Origin: Terriglobia bacterium
GTDB taxonomy: Bacteria; Acidobacteriota; Terriglobia; Acidiferrales; UBA7541
Direction of reading: 5' to 3'
Length of the DNA stretch: 64,000 bases
NCBI GenBank assembly: GCA_020073485.1
Contig: JAIQFB010000002.1
Coordinates: 62,001 to 126,000 of the forward strand
The position numbers and the translations under genes are program-made. The stretch's first letter is position 1; the number at the start of each line of letters is the position of its first letter. Below, piece after piece: positions 16,116 through 24,240 of this stretch. Below the pieces are notes generated by a model that saw only the letters and a program-made list of their open reading frames with translations, was not told the origin of the DNA and made no database searches.

Positions 16116-17660
16116 CTATTGTTTCAAGTTGATCGCGTCCTGAGTCACCTGGTCGAACGTGGTGATGGCCCGGGCATTGGCTTCGTAGCCTCGCTCGGCG
16201 AGGATCAATTGGGAAAATTCCGTGGCGATGTCCGCGTTGGAAAGTTCCAGCGACCCGCCATTGACCGTGCCTCGGCCTGCGGTGTCCGGAGCGCCGATAT
16301 TTGCCGCTCCCGATGCCAGGCTTTCGAGGAAATTGTTGGAGCCGTTGCGCTGCAAGCCCTGTACGTTGGAAAACGTGGCCAGGGCGATCTGCGCGATCGG
16401 AATGGTCTGCCCGTTGGTAAACACGCCTTGAATCGTGCCGGTGTTGTCGATCGCATAGCTGGACAACGTGCCGCTGGCAAAACCGTCCTGCAAGGTCGAC
16501 GAAGTCGCCGAGGCGCCCGCCACCTGCGTCAACAGGCCCGCACCATTGGGGTCAAAGAGTTGCCAGTTAAACGAGAGATTGCTGGCACCATCGGCAAAAC
16601 CGGTAATCGGGATGGCCGCGACGTTTGAAGCGGGCGTGCGCAGCTGGCCCGACCCGCTGAAGGTCATCGTGCCGGACTTGAGCACCACGGGATTTCCCGC
16701 CGCCCCGACGTCGGCGGCCGGAATGGTGATCGAATAGTTCCACGAGTTGGCGGCGGTCTTTGCGAAATTAAAGGTGAGCACGTGAGATGCGCCCAAGGCG
16801 TCGTTGACGGCAATCGACGTGGCAAACGTGCCGGTCGTGGAAGAGCCGGAAGCGGCGAAGGCTTCCTTCTGCAGTCCGGTCGCGGCGTCGGCCAGGGTAT
16901 TGGTGGTAAACGTGATCGCCGTGCCCTTGACCGCGTTGATCAACAGGGAGTTTCCGGAAAGGCTGGCGGTGAAATTCGGATTGGCATTGATCGCGTTGAT
17001 GACGTTGTTGATGGTGTTGCCCGCAACCGTGGTATAGGTGAAGGCGTTGGTTCCGTCGGAAAATGCCAGTGTTCCTCCGGTCGCCAGCACGGTGGCCGGA
17101 GCAAGTCCCGTGCCGGTTTGCTGGCTGGCCGGACTGATGGCGACGGGCGTCCCGGAATCCAGATTGAGCGTGAGCGCCACGTTCGTGGTTGCGTGCGGCG
17201 GGCTGGTCAAACCGGTGGGAATGGTCACCGAGCCGAGCGCCTGGCTCGGGTTGATCACGCCGTTGATCCCCTCGTAGCCCTGCACGTTGCCGCCGTCGGC
17301 GGTGACCAGCGATCCGTCCGTGGTTACCGAAAGATTTCCGGCGCGGGTGAATTCGGTCAATCCATTATTGACCAGGGTAATGAAACCCTGGCCCTGGATG
17401 GCGACGTCGGTGGGGACTCCGGTGGCCTCGATGCTGCCCTGCGTGAAATTTCCCGAGATGGAATCGATCTTGGTTCCCACGCCAACCTGCAGCGGATTGC
17501 CTGCGCCGTTTGTCCCGATCTGTTGATAGAAGAGGTCCTGAAAATTTGTCACCTGGGACTTGTAGCCCACGGTATTGAGATTGGCGAGATTGTTGGAAAC
17601 GACGGACAGATCCTCCGAATTTGCGTTCAAACCGGACAACGGTGTGGAAAATGATGGCAT
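16116..17660 (-). CDS. flgE: Flagellar hook protein FlgE
   Basis: FlgE polymerises into the flagellar hook. The 514-residue protein has the N-terminal rod/hook motif LSVVSNNLANLNTVGYKSQV, the mid-protein block VAIQGQGFITLVNNGLTEFT, and the C-terminal helix SNADIATEFSQLILAERGYE. The central region, about residues 150-400, is a Ser/Thr/Ala-rich insertion that forms the outer hook domains. It lies nine bases after flgD. A terminator-like hairpin follows the stop. Confidence 0.96.
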   Translation of the reverse strand: MPSFSTPLSGLNANSEDLSVVSNNLANLNTVGYKSQVTNFQDLFYQQIGTNGAGNPLQVGVGTKIDSISGNFTQGSIEATGVPTDVAIQGQGFITLVNNGLTEFTRAGNLSVTTDGSLVTADGGNVQGYEGINGVINPSQALGSVTIPTGLTSPPHATTNVALTLNLDSGTPVAISPASQQTGTGLAPATVLATGGTLAFSDGTNAFTYTTVAGNTINNVINAINANPNFTASLSGNSLLINAVKGTAITFTTNTLADAATGLQKEAFAASGSSTTGTFATSIAVNDALGASHVLTFNFAKTAANSWNYSITIPAADVGAAGNPVVLKSGTMTFSGSGQLRTPASNVAAIPITGFADGASNLSFNWQLFDPNGAGLLTQVAGASATSSTLQDGFASGTLSSYAIDNTGTIQGVFTNGQTIPIAQIALATFSNVQGLQRNGSNNFLESLASGAANIGAPDTAGRGTVNGGSLELSNADIATEFSQLILAERGYEANARAITTFDQVTQDAINLKQ

Positions 17661-17669
17661 GGTCTTCTC

Positions 17670-18008
17670 CTAGTTGGTGCTGCCTGCTGGATTGGATTGC
17701 GCTGCTGGTGCTGCTGTTGGAGTCGAGCTGACGGGCGTAGTACCGGTGGAAATATTTTGAAGCGTCTGGTTGATGCTGATCAATTGCTGTAACGAACTGA
17801 CCTGGGTCAGCTGATTCACCATGTCCTGCGGACTCATGGGACTCAGAGGATCCTGCGCCTGCAGTTGCGCGGTCAGCAGTGTGATGAACAAGTTCGGATT
17901 CGCGATGCTGTTGTTCGACGTGGACGAACTCGATGCCCCGGCCGCCGAAGAAGAACCCGCGGCGGCCGTGGCATCCGCGATCGCCGAAGTCAGATGATTT
18001 ACTTGCAT
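17670..18008 (-). CDS. flgD: Hook-capping protein FlgD, short form
   Basis: FlgD caps the growing hook. Only the export and assembly N-terminal region is present in this 112-residue protein. The conserved block is LFITLLTAQLQAQDPLSPMS followed by NQLTQVSSLQQLISIN. The C-terminal Ig-like/tudor domain of canonical FlgD is absent, and the protein instead ends in an Ala/Pro/Thr-rich tail. The ATG at 18008 follows a good GGAGG site. It is located between fliK and flgE in canonical order. Confidence 0.88.
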   Translation of the reverse strand: MQVNHLTSAIADATAAAGSSSAAGASSSSTSNNSIANPNLFITLLTAQLQAQDPLSPMSPQDMVNQLTQVSSLQQLISINQTLQNISTGTTPVSSTPTAAPAAQSNPAGSTN

Positions 18009-18038
18009 GCCTTCTTTCCTCCCTTCCTATCGAATGAA

Positions 18039-20408
18039 CTACGCGAGAACACTGAGCCGGGCGCTGGCATCGCCGGATCCTGTCCACTCCGGCGGCGCTT
18101 CGGGAAATGCAAAGGAAGTTTCTCCCCGCCCGGAAGGAGCGGATTTCGCATGGAACGGCGTAAAGTTTTTCTGGCCGGCGTCCGCCCCCGGGCCTCCGCC
18201 CATCGAGGCGTGCGCGCCCTGGGAGACAACCAGGCTATCCATGCGGATGTTCTTCTCAACCAGCGCGCTGTGCAGCGCCGGCAATTCGGTGTTGAGCATG
18301 ACTTCGGCTTCGTGATGCTCCACGGCGATCGACGCGCCGATTTGATTTCCAGAAACATGCGCGCGCAATTCGACGCTGCCGAGCGAGTCCGATTGCAGTT
18401 CAATGCGGACTTCCGTCCCTCCAGAATGGCCCAGCAAGCGCGTTGCGCTCACCACCGACATCGTTCCGTCTCCCCCGGGCGTGGCCAGTGCCTGGCGCAG
18501 CAAAGCCCCGCCATTTGCGCTGGACCCAGCGTCGGCTGCAGCCGCATGCGGTCCCGTGGAGTCGCGTGCCGCCCCGCTCGCTGCCGCCGTGTCAGCCGCG
18601 GGAACCACTCCGGCCCAGGGGATTGCTGCGACGGCATCGATCGGCTGGGCTAAGGTCCGTGTGTCCGGCACAGTAGCGGAACTACTGGCATTGTGGTCCG
18701 GCTTCGCGCTGGGGTCGTTGCCCTGCGAGCCGTTCGAAGTGTCTTTTCCCTGCGGCTTGGAATTTGGCGCCGCATCGGTGGCGGGCGCCACCGGAATTCC
18801 CGAAGTGGAGGAAACAATTTCGTGCAGTGACGGAACTGCCTCGCCAATCGCCACCGGTTTTGCCGCTGCCTTCGTCGTCGCGGCCGCCGCTGTCAGCAGT
18901 GCGGCGGAAGATCTGGAGCCGGACTGTGCCGCCGCATTGTTTGACGCCGGGCCGGGGCCCGGCACGCCGGTATTGGCGACGTCCGCGGCGGCGTCCACCG
19001 GCTGCGAGGGCAATGCACTGATGTCGGCTACGTTCGCCGGCAGGTTTGCCGAGTTCGCAAAGCTTGCGCCATGTGCCCGCACGTCACTGTGGACGACGTT
19101 TGGCTGGCCCGCGGAGTTCTGGGATTGCGGGGCGCGAGTTGGGACTGGATTGAATGTCGCGACCGCCTCGCGGGTCGAACTCGCAGGTTGCGCACTGGCG
19201 CTCAAATCCGCAAGCAAGGCGCTCAGTGCCACTGGAGGGGGCACAACGATGGTTGGGGCGTTTGGTTGGGGGGGCGGAGCCGCGGTTTTATCCTGGTTCT
19301 CTTGCGGCGCGGCGGCTGATTTCTGCTTTTCGACGCTGGCGCGTGGAGCGTCCACTGTCGATACGGGCTGCGGCAACGTATGGCTGCGAGCGTCTTGAAT
19401 GAACATCCGATTCCCTGCCGGCGTGCGCACATTGATATCCACGGGGGATGCGTCTTGCGCGGCCGGAACGGGAATCGCTGTCGTTGGAACGGTGGGTTGA
19501 GGGACTGAAGCCAGATTCGCATTCTTTGGCGCCGGCGGCGCGGCGGCTGAATTCTGTTTTGCGGCTAGATTTTGCAGGGTGTCAGCCGGAGAAATGGAGG
19601 GCGGGAATTGATTCGTAAGGGCGTCTGGAAGGAACGTCCCATTGCCTGGCTGGGGCGGAACATTCAAATCTGAAATGGGTCTGGTTTGCGCCGCGTGAAA
19701 TCGGACTGCTGCCGATGAAACCTTTGGCTGAGGGGTCGGAGCCGAAGTCGCATCTTTGGCCGCTGGCGGCTGGATGGGCGCATTCTGTCCGGCGGCGCTC
19801 ATCTGCCGCGCCTTCGCCAGTGAAATAATGGGCGGCTGCTCAGGACGATTTCCTGCATCTTTGCTCGCCGGGGGATAAGCCGGATTCCGCGCAACGGCGG
19901 GCTGACCCTGCCCGGTTTGCCGGACATCCGGTAAATTCGGTGAATCGGGTGGAACGCTATTTTCCGGAATTGTTGCGCTGGACGCGGGAGGATCAATCGC
20001 CGGAAAAATTGTTTGAGGGATGTCGGTTGCGGCAGTGCTGAGCGCTTGGGGGAAGAAATGATTCGCCACAGCCGCGGAACCTTCGTCGCCGGCGCTACGT
20101 TGTTTCGGGATACAAGGGGCCGCGAAGGTCGACGGGGCCGGAGGCTGCGGCGCAAACACAGCTGCTTCGATCCACATGGTTGCACCCGCGGGCGGCGCGA
20201 CCATTGCCGGTGCTTGATCCGGCTGCCGTTCCTGATCTTGTTGCTTGCCTGCTGGGGGCAAAGCTGCATTTTGATCGGATGCTTTTACAATTCCCTGAAA
20301 CAATGCGGCAAACGGGGAAGGCACCTGCGGCGCCAATGGCCCGATCGACAGTCCTGCAGTGACTGGCGCGCTGGCCGTCAAAACATTCGAGATGGTGGTT
20401 GCCTGCAT
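18039..20408 (-). CDS. fliK: Hook-length control protein FliK
   Basis: FliK is the exported molecular ruler that sets hook length and triggers the FlhB specificity switch. The last 100 residues carry the FliK C-terminal domain (GGTEVRIELQSDSLGSVELR and LNTELPALHSALVEKNIRMD). The rest of this 789-residue protein is an Ala/Pro-rich, probably disordered ruler with internal repeats at about residues 205-400. I chose the ATG at 20408; a TTG 36 bases upstream lies inside the predicted sigma54 promoter. The length is well above the roughly 400 residues of enterobacterial FliK. Confidence 0.9.
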   Translation of the reverse strand: MQATTISNVLTASAPVTAGLSIGPLAPQVPSPFAALFQGIVKASDQNAALPPAGKQQDQERQPDQAPAMVAPPAGATMWIEAAVFAPQPPAPSTFAAPCIPKQRSAGDEGSAAVANHFFPQALSTAATDIPQTIFPAIDPPASSATIPENSVPPDSPNLPDVRQTGQGQPAVARNPAYPPASKDAGNRPEQPPIISLAKARQMSAAGQNAPIQPPAAKDATSAPTPQPKVSSAAVRFHAAQTRPISDLNVPPQPGNGTFLPDALTNQFPPSISPADTLQNLAAKQNSAAAPPAPKNANLASVPQPTVPTTAIPVPAAQDASPVDINVRTPAGNRMFIQDARSHTLPQPVSTVDAPRASVEKQKSAAAPQENQDKTAAPPPQPNAPTIVVPPPVALSALLADLSASAQPASSTREAVATFNPVPTRAPQSQNSAGQPNVVHSDVRAHGASFANSANLPANVADISALPSQPVDAAADVANTGVPGPGPASNNAAAQSGSRSSAALLTAAAATTKAAAKPVAIGEAVPSLHEIVSSTSGIPVAPATDAAPNSKPQGKDTSNGSQGNDPSAKPDHNASSSATVPDTRTLAQPIDAVAAIPWAGVVPAADTAAASGAARDSTGPHAAAADAGSSANGGALLRQALATPGGDGTMSVVSATRLLGHSGGTEVRIELQSDSLGSVELRAHVSGNQIGASIAVEHHEAEVMLNTELPALHSALVEKNIRMDSLVVSQGAHASMGGGPGADAGQKNFTPFHAKSAPSGRGETSFAFPEAPPEWTGSGDASARLSVLA
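19209..19796 (-). repeat. Degenerate repeats of about 77 residues inside fliK
   Basis: Encoded residues of about 205-283 and 284-360, and a partial third copy at about 361-400, share one pattern: a KQNSA or GQNA start, PP, a PQP, an AAQ, then D-(L/I)-NV, a GN-x2-F-x2-DA element and a terminal SPAD or STVD. The copies are diverged, so the duplication is not recent. Repeats of this kind would change ruler length. Confidence 0.6.
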
Positions 20409-20444
20409 CGTGACTTCGCCCAAGGCGATTCCCGCAAGGGACAA

Positions 20445-20460
20445 TGCAAGCTGGCCGCCA
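20445..20460 (-). promoter_or_regulatory. Sigma54-type promoter upstream of fliK
   Basis: The minus strand reads TGGCGGCCAGCTTGCA. TGGC and TTGCA match the -24 and -12 consensus with the required ten bases between GG and GC. The predicted start near 20435 gives a leader of about 27 bases before the fliK ATG. The remaining gap up to fliJ (20461-20636) shows no convincing gene. Confidence 0.75.
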
Positions 20461-20636
20461 CGACGGCAGGGTGAAATACAGATAGGGCATATCTGGAAGA
20501 TTCAAGAATCCAAAGGTGATAAGGGAATCTATTCGCGCGGCGAGAACTGCTGGCGCGGCAATCCGCGGCCGCACGGGCAACACTTGCCCAACGACCGGGC
20601 AGGTTTCTCCCTGCGGGATCCCGTCGAGCCAACTTG

Positions 20637-21095
20637 TCATTCCTCCTCATCATTATCGGCGGACATTCCCGCTCGCATTAGGAATAGATCGTCGAGTTCC
20701 TGCTGTTCCCGGCGGGATTGCTCCATGCGATACACTTCGAGTTTGCGATGCCGCAAATTCTCCAGGATCTCCCGCGTTTGCCGGGCTTTCAGGAATTGCT
20801 GCATCTGAGCCGCGCGGTGCCGGTCAAGTTCAGCGAGGCGTCTGCGGAGGGAAATCCGCGTAGCGTCCACACCTTGTCCGCGCAAGGCTTCGAACTGCAA
20901 TTCCGATCCGGACAGCGTTTCCCCAAGGTCCTGCTGGAAGCGCCGGCGCGACTCGAAAAATTTCCGTGTCACCTGATCGAGGATGGCGCGCGTCCGCGCC
21001 TGCTCGGAGAGAATGGCTTCCAGCTTGAGCCGCTCCATCCGTTCCTGGCTGCGTCGGAATCGGAGTACCGCCTCGAGTGGAAATCGGTAAGGCAT
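20637..21095 (-). CDS. fliJ: FliJ-like flagellar export protein
   Basis: FliJ is a coiled-coil stalk of the flagellar export ATPase. The 152-residue protein starts MPYRFPLEAVLRFRRSQE, a FliJ hallmark, and continues as heptad-rich charged helices up to an acidic tail. It is diverged, as FliJ usually is, and the call leans on its position after fliI and ahead of fliK. Gaps of 152 bases to fliI and 228 bases to fliK flank it. Confidence 0.82.
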   Translation of the reverse strand: MPYRFPLEAVLRFRRSQERMERLKLEAILSEQARTRAILDQVTRKFFESRRRFQQDLGETLSGSELQFEALRGQGVDATRISLRRRLAELDRHRAAQMQQFLKARQTREILENLRHRKLEVYRMEQSRREQQELDDLFLMRAGMSADNDEEE

Positions 21096-21247
21096 ATTTT
21101 TTTCACTGTTTGCGGGTCATTTCTAGGCACCGTTATTGCGAACCTGCGCCTGCGGGTGGGGAGTGCCCCTCTCTTTCAGCGCTCAAACCCTTGGAGATTC
21201 CTCAATTCGTTCGGGATGAGAACACAAAAAGTTTTCCAGCAGGCGAA

Positions 21248-22561
21248 CTACCCCGGAAGCGAAAGCATGGCCTTGATATTTTCTTCGATCGGCGCGCGCG
21301 CGCTGCGATCTTGCTGCAGAAACGCATGCACCGCGGGAAGGGCGACCATCGCCTGGTCCAGCAAGGGGTCCGCGCCTTTTTCATAGGCTCCAACGCGAAT
21401 CAAATCCTCGGAGGCCGCGTACACAGCCAGGAGCTGCCGGAAGCGCCGGGCCTTGGCCAGGTGCTCCGCGGAGGTGACCGCAGGCATCAACCGGCTCAAG
21501 CTGTCGAGGACGGAAATGGGCGGGTAATGCCCCTGGATGGCGAGCTTTCGGTCCAGAACCACGTGCCCGTCCAGCAAGGCGCGCACGGCATCGACCAGCG
21601 GATCCTGCTGGTCGTCGCCTTCCATCAGGACGGTATAAAACGCGGTGATGCTGCCCGCTCCGAAATGCCCGGCTCGCTCGATCAGCCGCGCCAGAAGAGA
21701 AAACACGGAAGGCGTATAGCCTTTGGCCGTGGGGGGCTCGCCCGCGGCGAGGCCGATTTCGCGCTGCGCCATGGCAAAACGCGTCAGCGAATCCACCACC
21801 AGCAGGACGTGCTTGCCCAGGTTACAGAAATATTCCGCCACGGCCGTTGCCGCCAGCGCCGCGCGAATGCGCAGCAAGGGGGATTGATCCGAGGTGGAAA
21901 CGACCAGCACCGACCGGCGCAAACCGTCCTCTCCCAGGGCGTCTTCCAGGAAATCGCGCACTTCGCGGCCGCGCTCACCGACCAGCGCCAGCACGGTAAG
22001 TTCGGCGGACGTGCCGCGAGCCATCATTCCGAGCAGCGTGCTTTTTCCCACGCCGCTGCCGCCAAAGATGCCCACACGCTGGCCGCGCCCGCAGGTGATG
22101 AATCCGTCGATGGCGCGAATCCCGCATCCGATGGGGTCATGGATGGGCGTGCGCGCAAGGGGAAGCGGCGCTTCGGAATTGAGCGGCCAGTTTTCACGGG
22201 CGCGGTACGCGCCCTTGTCGTCCAGCGGTTTTCCGGCCCCGTCGATCACGCGCCCCAAAAGGCCGGGGCCCACCAGGATGGAAGGCCGCGTTCCGCGGCT
22301 GACGATATGATCGCCGAAGCGGATTCCCGCGGGGCGCTCCAGCGGCATGGAGAGCACGGTGCGTCCGCGAAATCCGACAATTTCTCCGGCATAAGTTTTC
22401 CCGTCGGCCGTCAGGATGCCGCACCCTTCGCCCACCGAACCGTAGGGCCCCTCTGACTCGATAATCTGGCCCACCGATTTGGTTACGCGCCCGACCCAAC
22501 GCAATGAGGAAAACTCATCGAGGCGCTTGAAGTAAGCCTCCAATAATTCCCGCGAAGACAT
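21248..22561 (-). CDS. fliI: Flagellum-specific ATPase FliI
   Basis: FliI is the F1-beta-like ATPase energising flagellar export. The 437-residue length is standard. The Walker A motif GGSGVGKST follows RVGIFG, LVGERGREVRDFLE is the FliI-type signature, and VLLVVDSLTRFAMAQREIGL is the Walker B region. The ATG overlaps the fliH stop by one base (TGATG), so the two are coupled. Confidence 0.97.
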   Translation of the reverse strand: MSSRELLEAYFKRLDEFSSLRWVGRVTKSVGQIIESEGPYGSVGEGCGILTADGKTYAGEIVGFRGRTVLSMPLERPAGIRFGDHIVSRGTRPSILVGPGLLGRVIDGAGKPLDDKGAYRARENWPLNSEAPLPLARTPIHDPIGCGIRAIDGFITCGRGQRVGIFGGSGVGKSTLLGMMARGTSAELTVLALVGERGREVRDFLEDALGEDGLRRSVLVVSTSDQSPLLRIRAALAATAVAEYFCNLGKHVLLVVDSLTRFAMAQREIGLAAGEPPTAKGYTPSVFSLLARLIERAGHFGAGSITAFYTVLMEGDDQQDPLVDAVRALLDGHVVLDRKLAIQGHYPPISVLDSLSRLMPAVTSAEHLAKARRFRQLLAVYAASEDLIRVGAYEKGADPLLDQAMVALPAVHAFLQQDRSARAPIEENIKAMLSLPG

Positions 22562-23247
22562 CAGCGCGCGCCCGGCCTCTGGGCCAGCAGGTCCAGGAAT
22601 CCTTGCTCGATCTCTTTGAGCTGGGTATCAAGCCCGATTTCGGTGGTGCCGATTTCGGTTTCCAGGATGCAGCGGCTGGGCTCGAGTTCCGGATCGCCGA
22701 TCAGCTCGGGCACCGGAAAATTTTCGCGGGCCTGCGCGAAATATTCGCGCCAGACTCTGATGTCGGCGGGATTGGCGCGCAGCCGCGTGCTGGTATTGGA
22801 TCCGACCTTTTCCAAGGCCACGCGCAGCACACCGGTGAGCAATAAAGGATCGACCTGCGCTTCGCGATTCAGGATTTTGCGCGCAATGGCCAGGGTGAGC
22901 CGGACGACTTGCTCCTCGACGCGGTGAAAATACGTTTCGCGTTCGGCGGTGAAGTCGCGCAGGGCGAGCGCGATTTCCTCGCGCAGTTTGGCGGCGCGCT
23001 GCTCGAAATCCGCGCGCACTTCCGCCCTCCCCGCTTCCACTCCCTTGCTCCAGGCCTGCTGCTCGCGCTTCGCGGCGGCCTCGGCGTCGGCTTGCGACGC
23101 CGAGTTCCCCCGCGCCGTCCATCGCAGCGCGGCTTCGCCGGCTTCCACCACCTTGCCGGAAGGCGCGGGAGGGTAGGTAAACTCCTCGGCGCCGATGGAA
23201 TTGCGGGAACCCGAAGGTTTAGACGACAAGTGCATCCTCCTTTTCAT
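22561..23247 (-). CDS. fliH: Flagellar export ATPase regulator FliH
   Basis: FliH is the peripheral stalk that binds FliI. The 228-residue protein has an Ala/Glu-rich coiled-coil middle (residues 60-130) and a C-terminal domain with AIARKILNREAQVDPLLL, SNTSTRLRANPADIRVWREY and EIGTTEIGLDTQLKEIEQGF, as in FliH/YscL. The start is ambiguous. The ATG at 23247 has little ribosome-binding site, whereas AGGAGG lies six bases before a TTG at 23229; that shorter form has 222 residues. Either start overlaps the end of fliG. Confidence 0.92.
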   Translation of the reverse strand: MKRRMHLSSKPSGSRNSIGAEEFTYPPAPSGKVVEAGEAALRWTARGNSASQADAEAAAKREQQAWSKGVEAGRAEVRADFEQRAAKLREEIALALRDFTAERETYFHRVEEQVVRLTLAIARKILNREAQVDPLLLTGVLRVALEKVGSNTSTRLRANPADIRVWREYFAQARENFPVPELIGDPELEPSRCILETEIGTTEIGLDTQLKEIEQGFLDLLAQRPGAR

Positions 23248-24238
23248 TTTTCAGAGTCAGCTTCCCCAGCGATTCCAGCTTGCGAGCCAGGGTAATGACC
23301 TCAAGCTGCGCCTGGCTGACCTCGCGGGACCTGGTCGGCCCCATGGCTTCCATGTCCTCCTTGAGCATTTCCGCCGCGCGCGAGGACATGCATCGGAAGA
23401 AGTGGTCCTTGAGCTCGTCCGTCGCGCCTTTCAGAGCCGTCGCGAGGACTTTTTTGTCGAGTTGCCCCAGCAGTTCCCGGAGGCTGACCTCCGACACTTC
23501 CAGGAAATCCTGGAACGTGAACATGAAATTCCGGATGGAAAGCGCCAGTTGCGGGTTTTCCAGCTCCACTGCCTCCAAAATCGTGTTGCTGAGGCTGGAC
23601 TCGACCACGTTGAGCAGGTCGGCAACGGCCTTGGCGCCGCCGAATCCGCGGCGGCTTTGGTCGCCGAGGGACATCATTTTCTTGCTCAGGATCATGGAGA
23701 TTTTCTGAACCATCTCGGGGGAAAATTGCTGCATCTGCGCCATGCGTACGACCGCCTGGCCGCGCAGTTTTTCCGGCAGCAGCGCCAGGATCGCCGACGC
23801 AGCCTTGCCGCTCATATGCGCCAGGACCAGCGCGATGGTCTGCGGGTGCTCGCTCTGAATGAATTTCGCCAGTTGCTGCGGATCGGCCTTCTGCAGCGTG
23901 ACCAGGTTGCGAGAGGCGTCTTCCTGCGCCTTCATGACCTGTTCCAGAAGCGATTTCGCTCCGGCCTCGCCGAACGATTTCATCAGCAACTGGGTGGCGT
24001 ACGCCGGCCCACCCTGCGCGAGATATTCCTGGGTCAAGGTCAGCTGGTGATATTCCTGCAGCACGTTCGCCGCGATTTCCGGCGAGATGAAATCCAGTTC
24101 GGTGATTTCCTCGGTGAGGATCCGCAAATCCTCCTCCGGAAGATTCTTGTACACCGCGCTGGCGGCTTCGTCCCCGAGCACCACCAGGAGAATGGCCGCC
24201 TTGCGCATGCCGCTCAGGGATTTGAATTCGGTCTCCAT
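23219..24238 (-). CDS. fliG: Flagellar motor switch protein FliG
   Basis: FliG transmits torque between stator and rotor. The ATG at 24238 gives 339 residues, the family norm; a longer open frame upstream overlaps fliF and is not protein-like. It has SGMRKAAILLVVLGDEAAS at the N terminus, EHPQTIALVLAHMSGKAAS in the middle (EHPQ is conserved), and a C-terminal domain carrying charged torque residues. GGAGTGAGG precedes the start. It lies two bases after fliF. Confidence 0.97.
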   Translation of the reverse strand: METEFKSLSGMRKAAILLVVLGDEAASAVYKNLPEEDLRILTEEITELDFISPEIAANVLQEYHQLTLTQEYLAQGGPAYATQLLMKSFGEAGAKSLLEQVMKAQEDASRNLVTLQKADPQQLAKFIQSEHPQTIALVLAHMSGKAASAILALLPEKLRGQAVVRMAQMQQFSPEMVQKISMILSKKMMSLGDQSRRGFGGAKAVADLLNVVESSLSNTILEAVELENPQLALSIRNFMFTFQDFLEVSEVSLRELLGQLDKKVLATALKGATDELKDHFFRCMSSRAAEMLKEDMEAMGPTRSREVSQAQLEVITLARKLESLGKLTLKNEKEDALVV

Positions 24239-24240
24239 CC

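Noticed and set aside
18403-19398. Open frame antisense to fliK (331 codons)
   Set aside because: Ala/Gly-rich mirror of the FliK ruler; no start signal or domain.
20409-20636. Possible small gene between fliJ and fliK
   Set aside because: Frames crossing the gap give non-protein-like translations and run into fliK; the gap is explained in part by the fliK promoter.
21077-22456. Long open frame antisense to fliI (459 codons)
   Set aside because: Shadow of fliI; no protein-like composition or domain.
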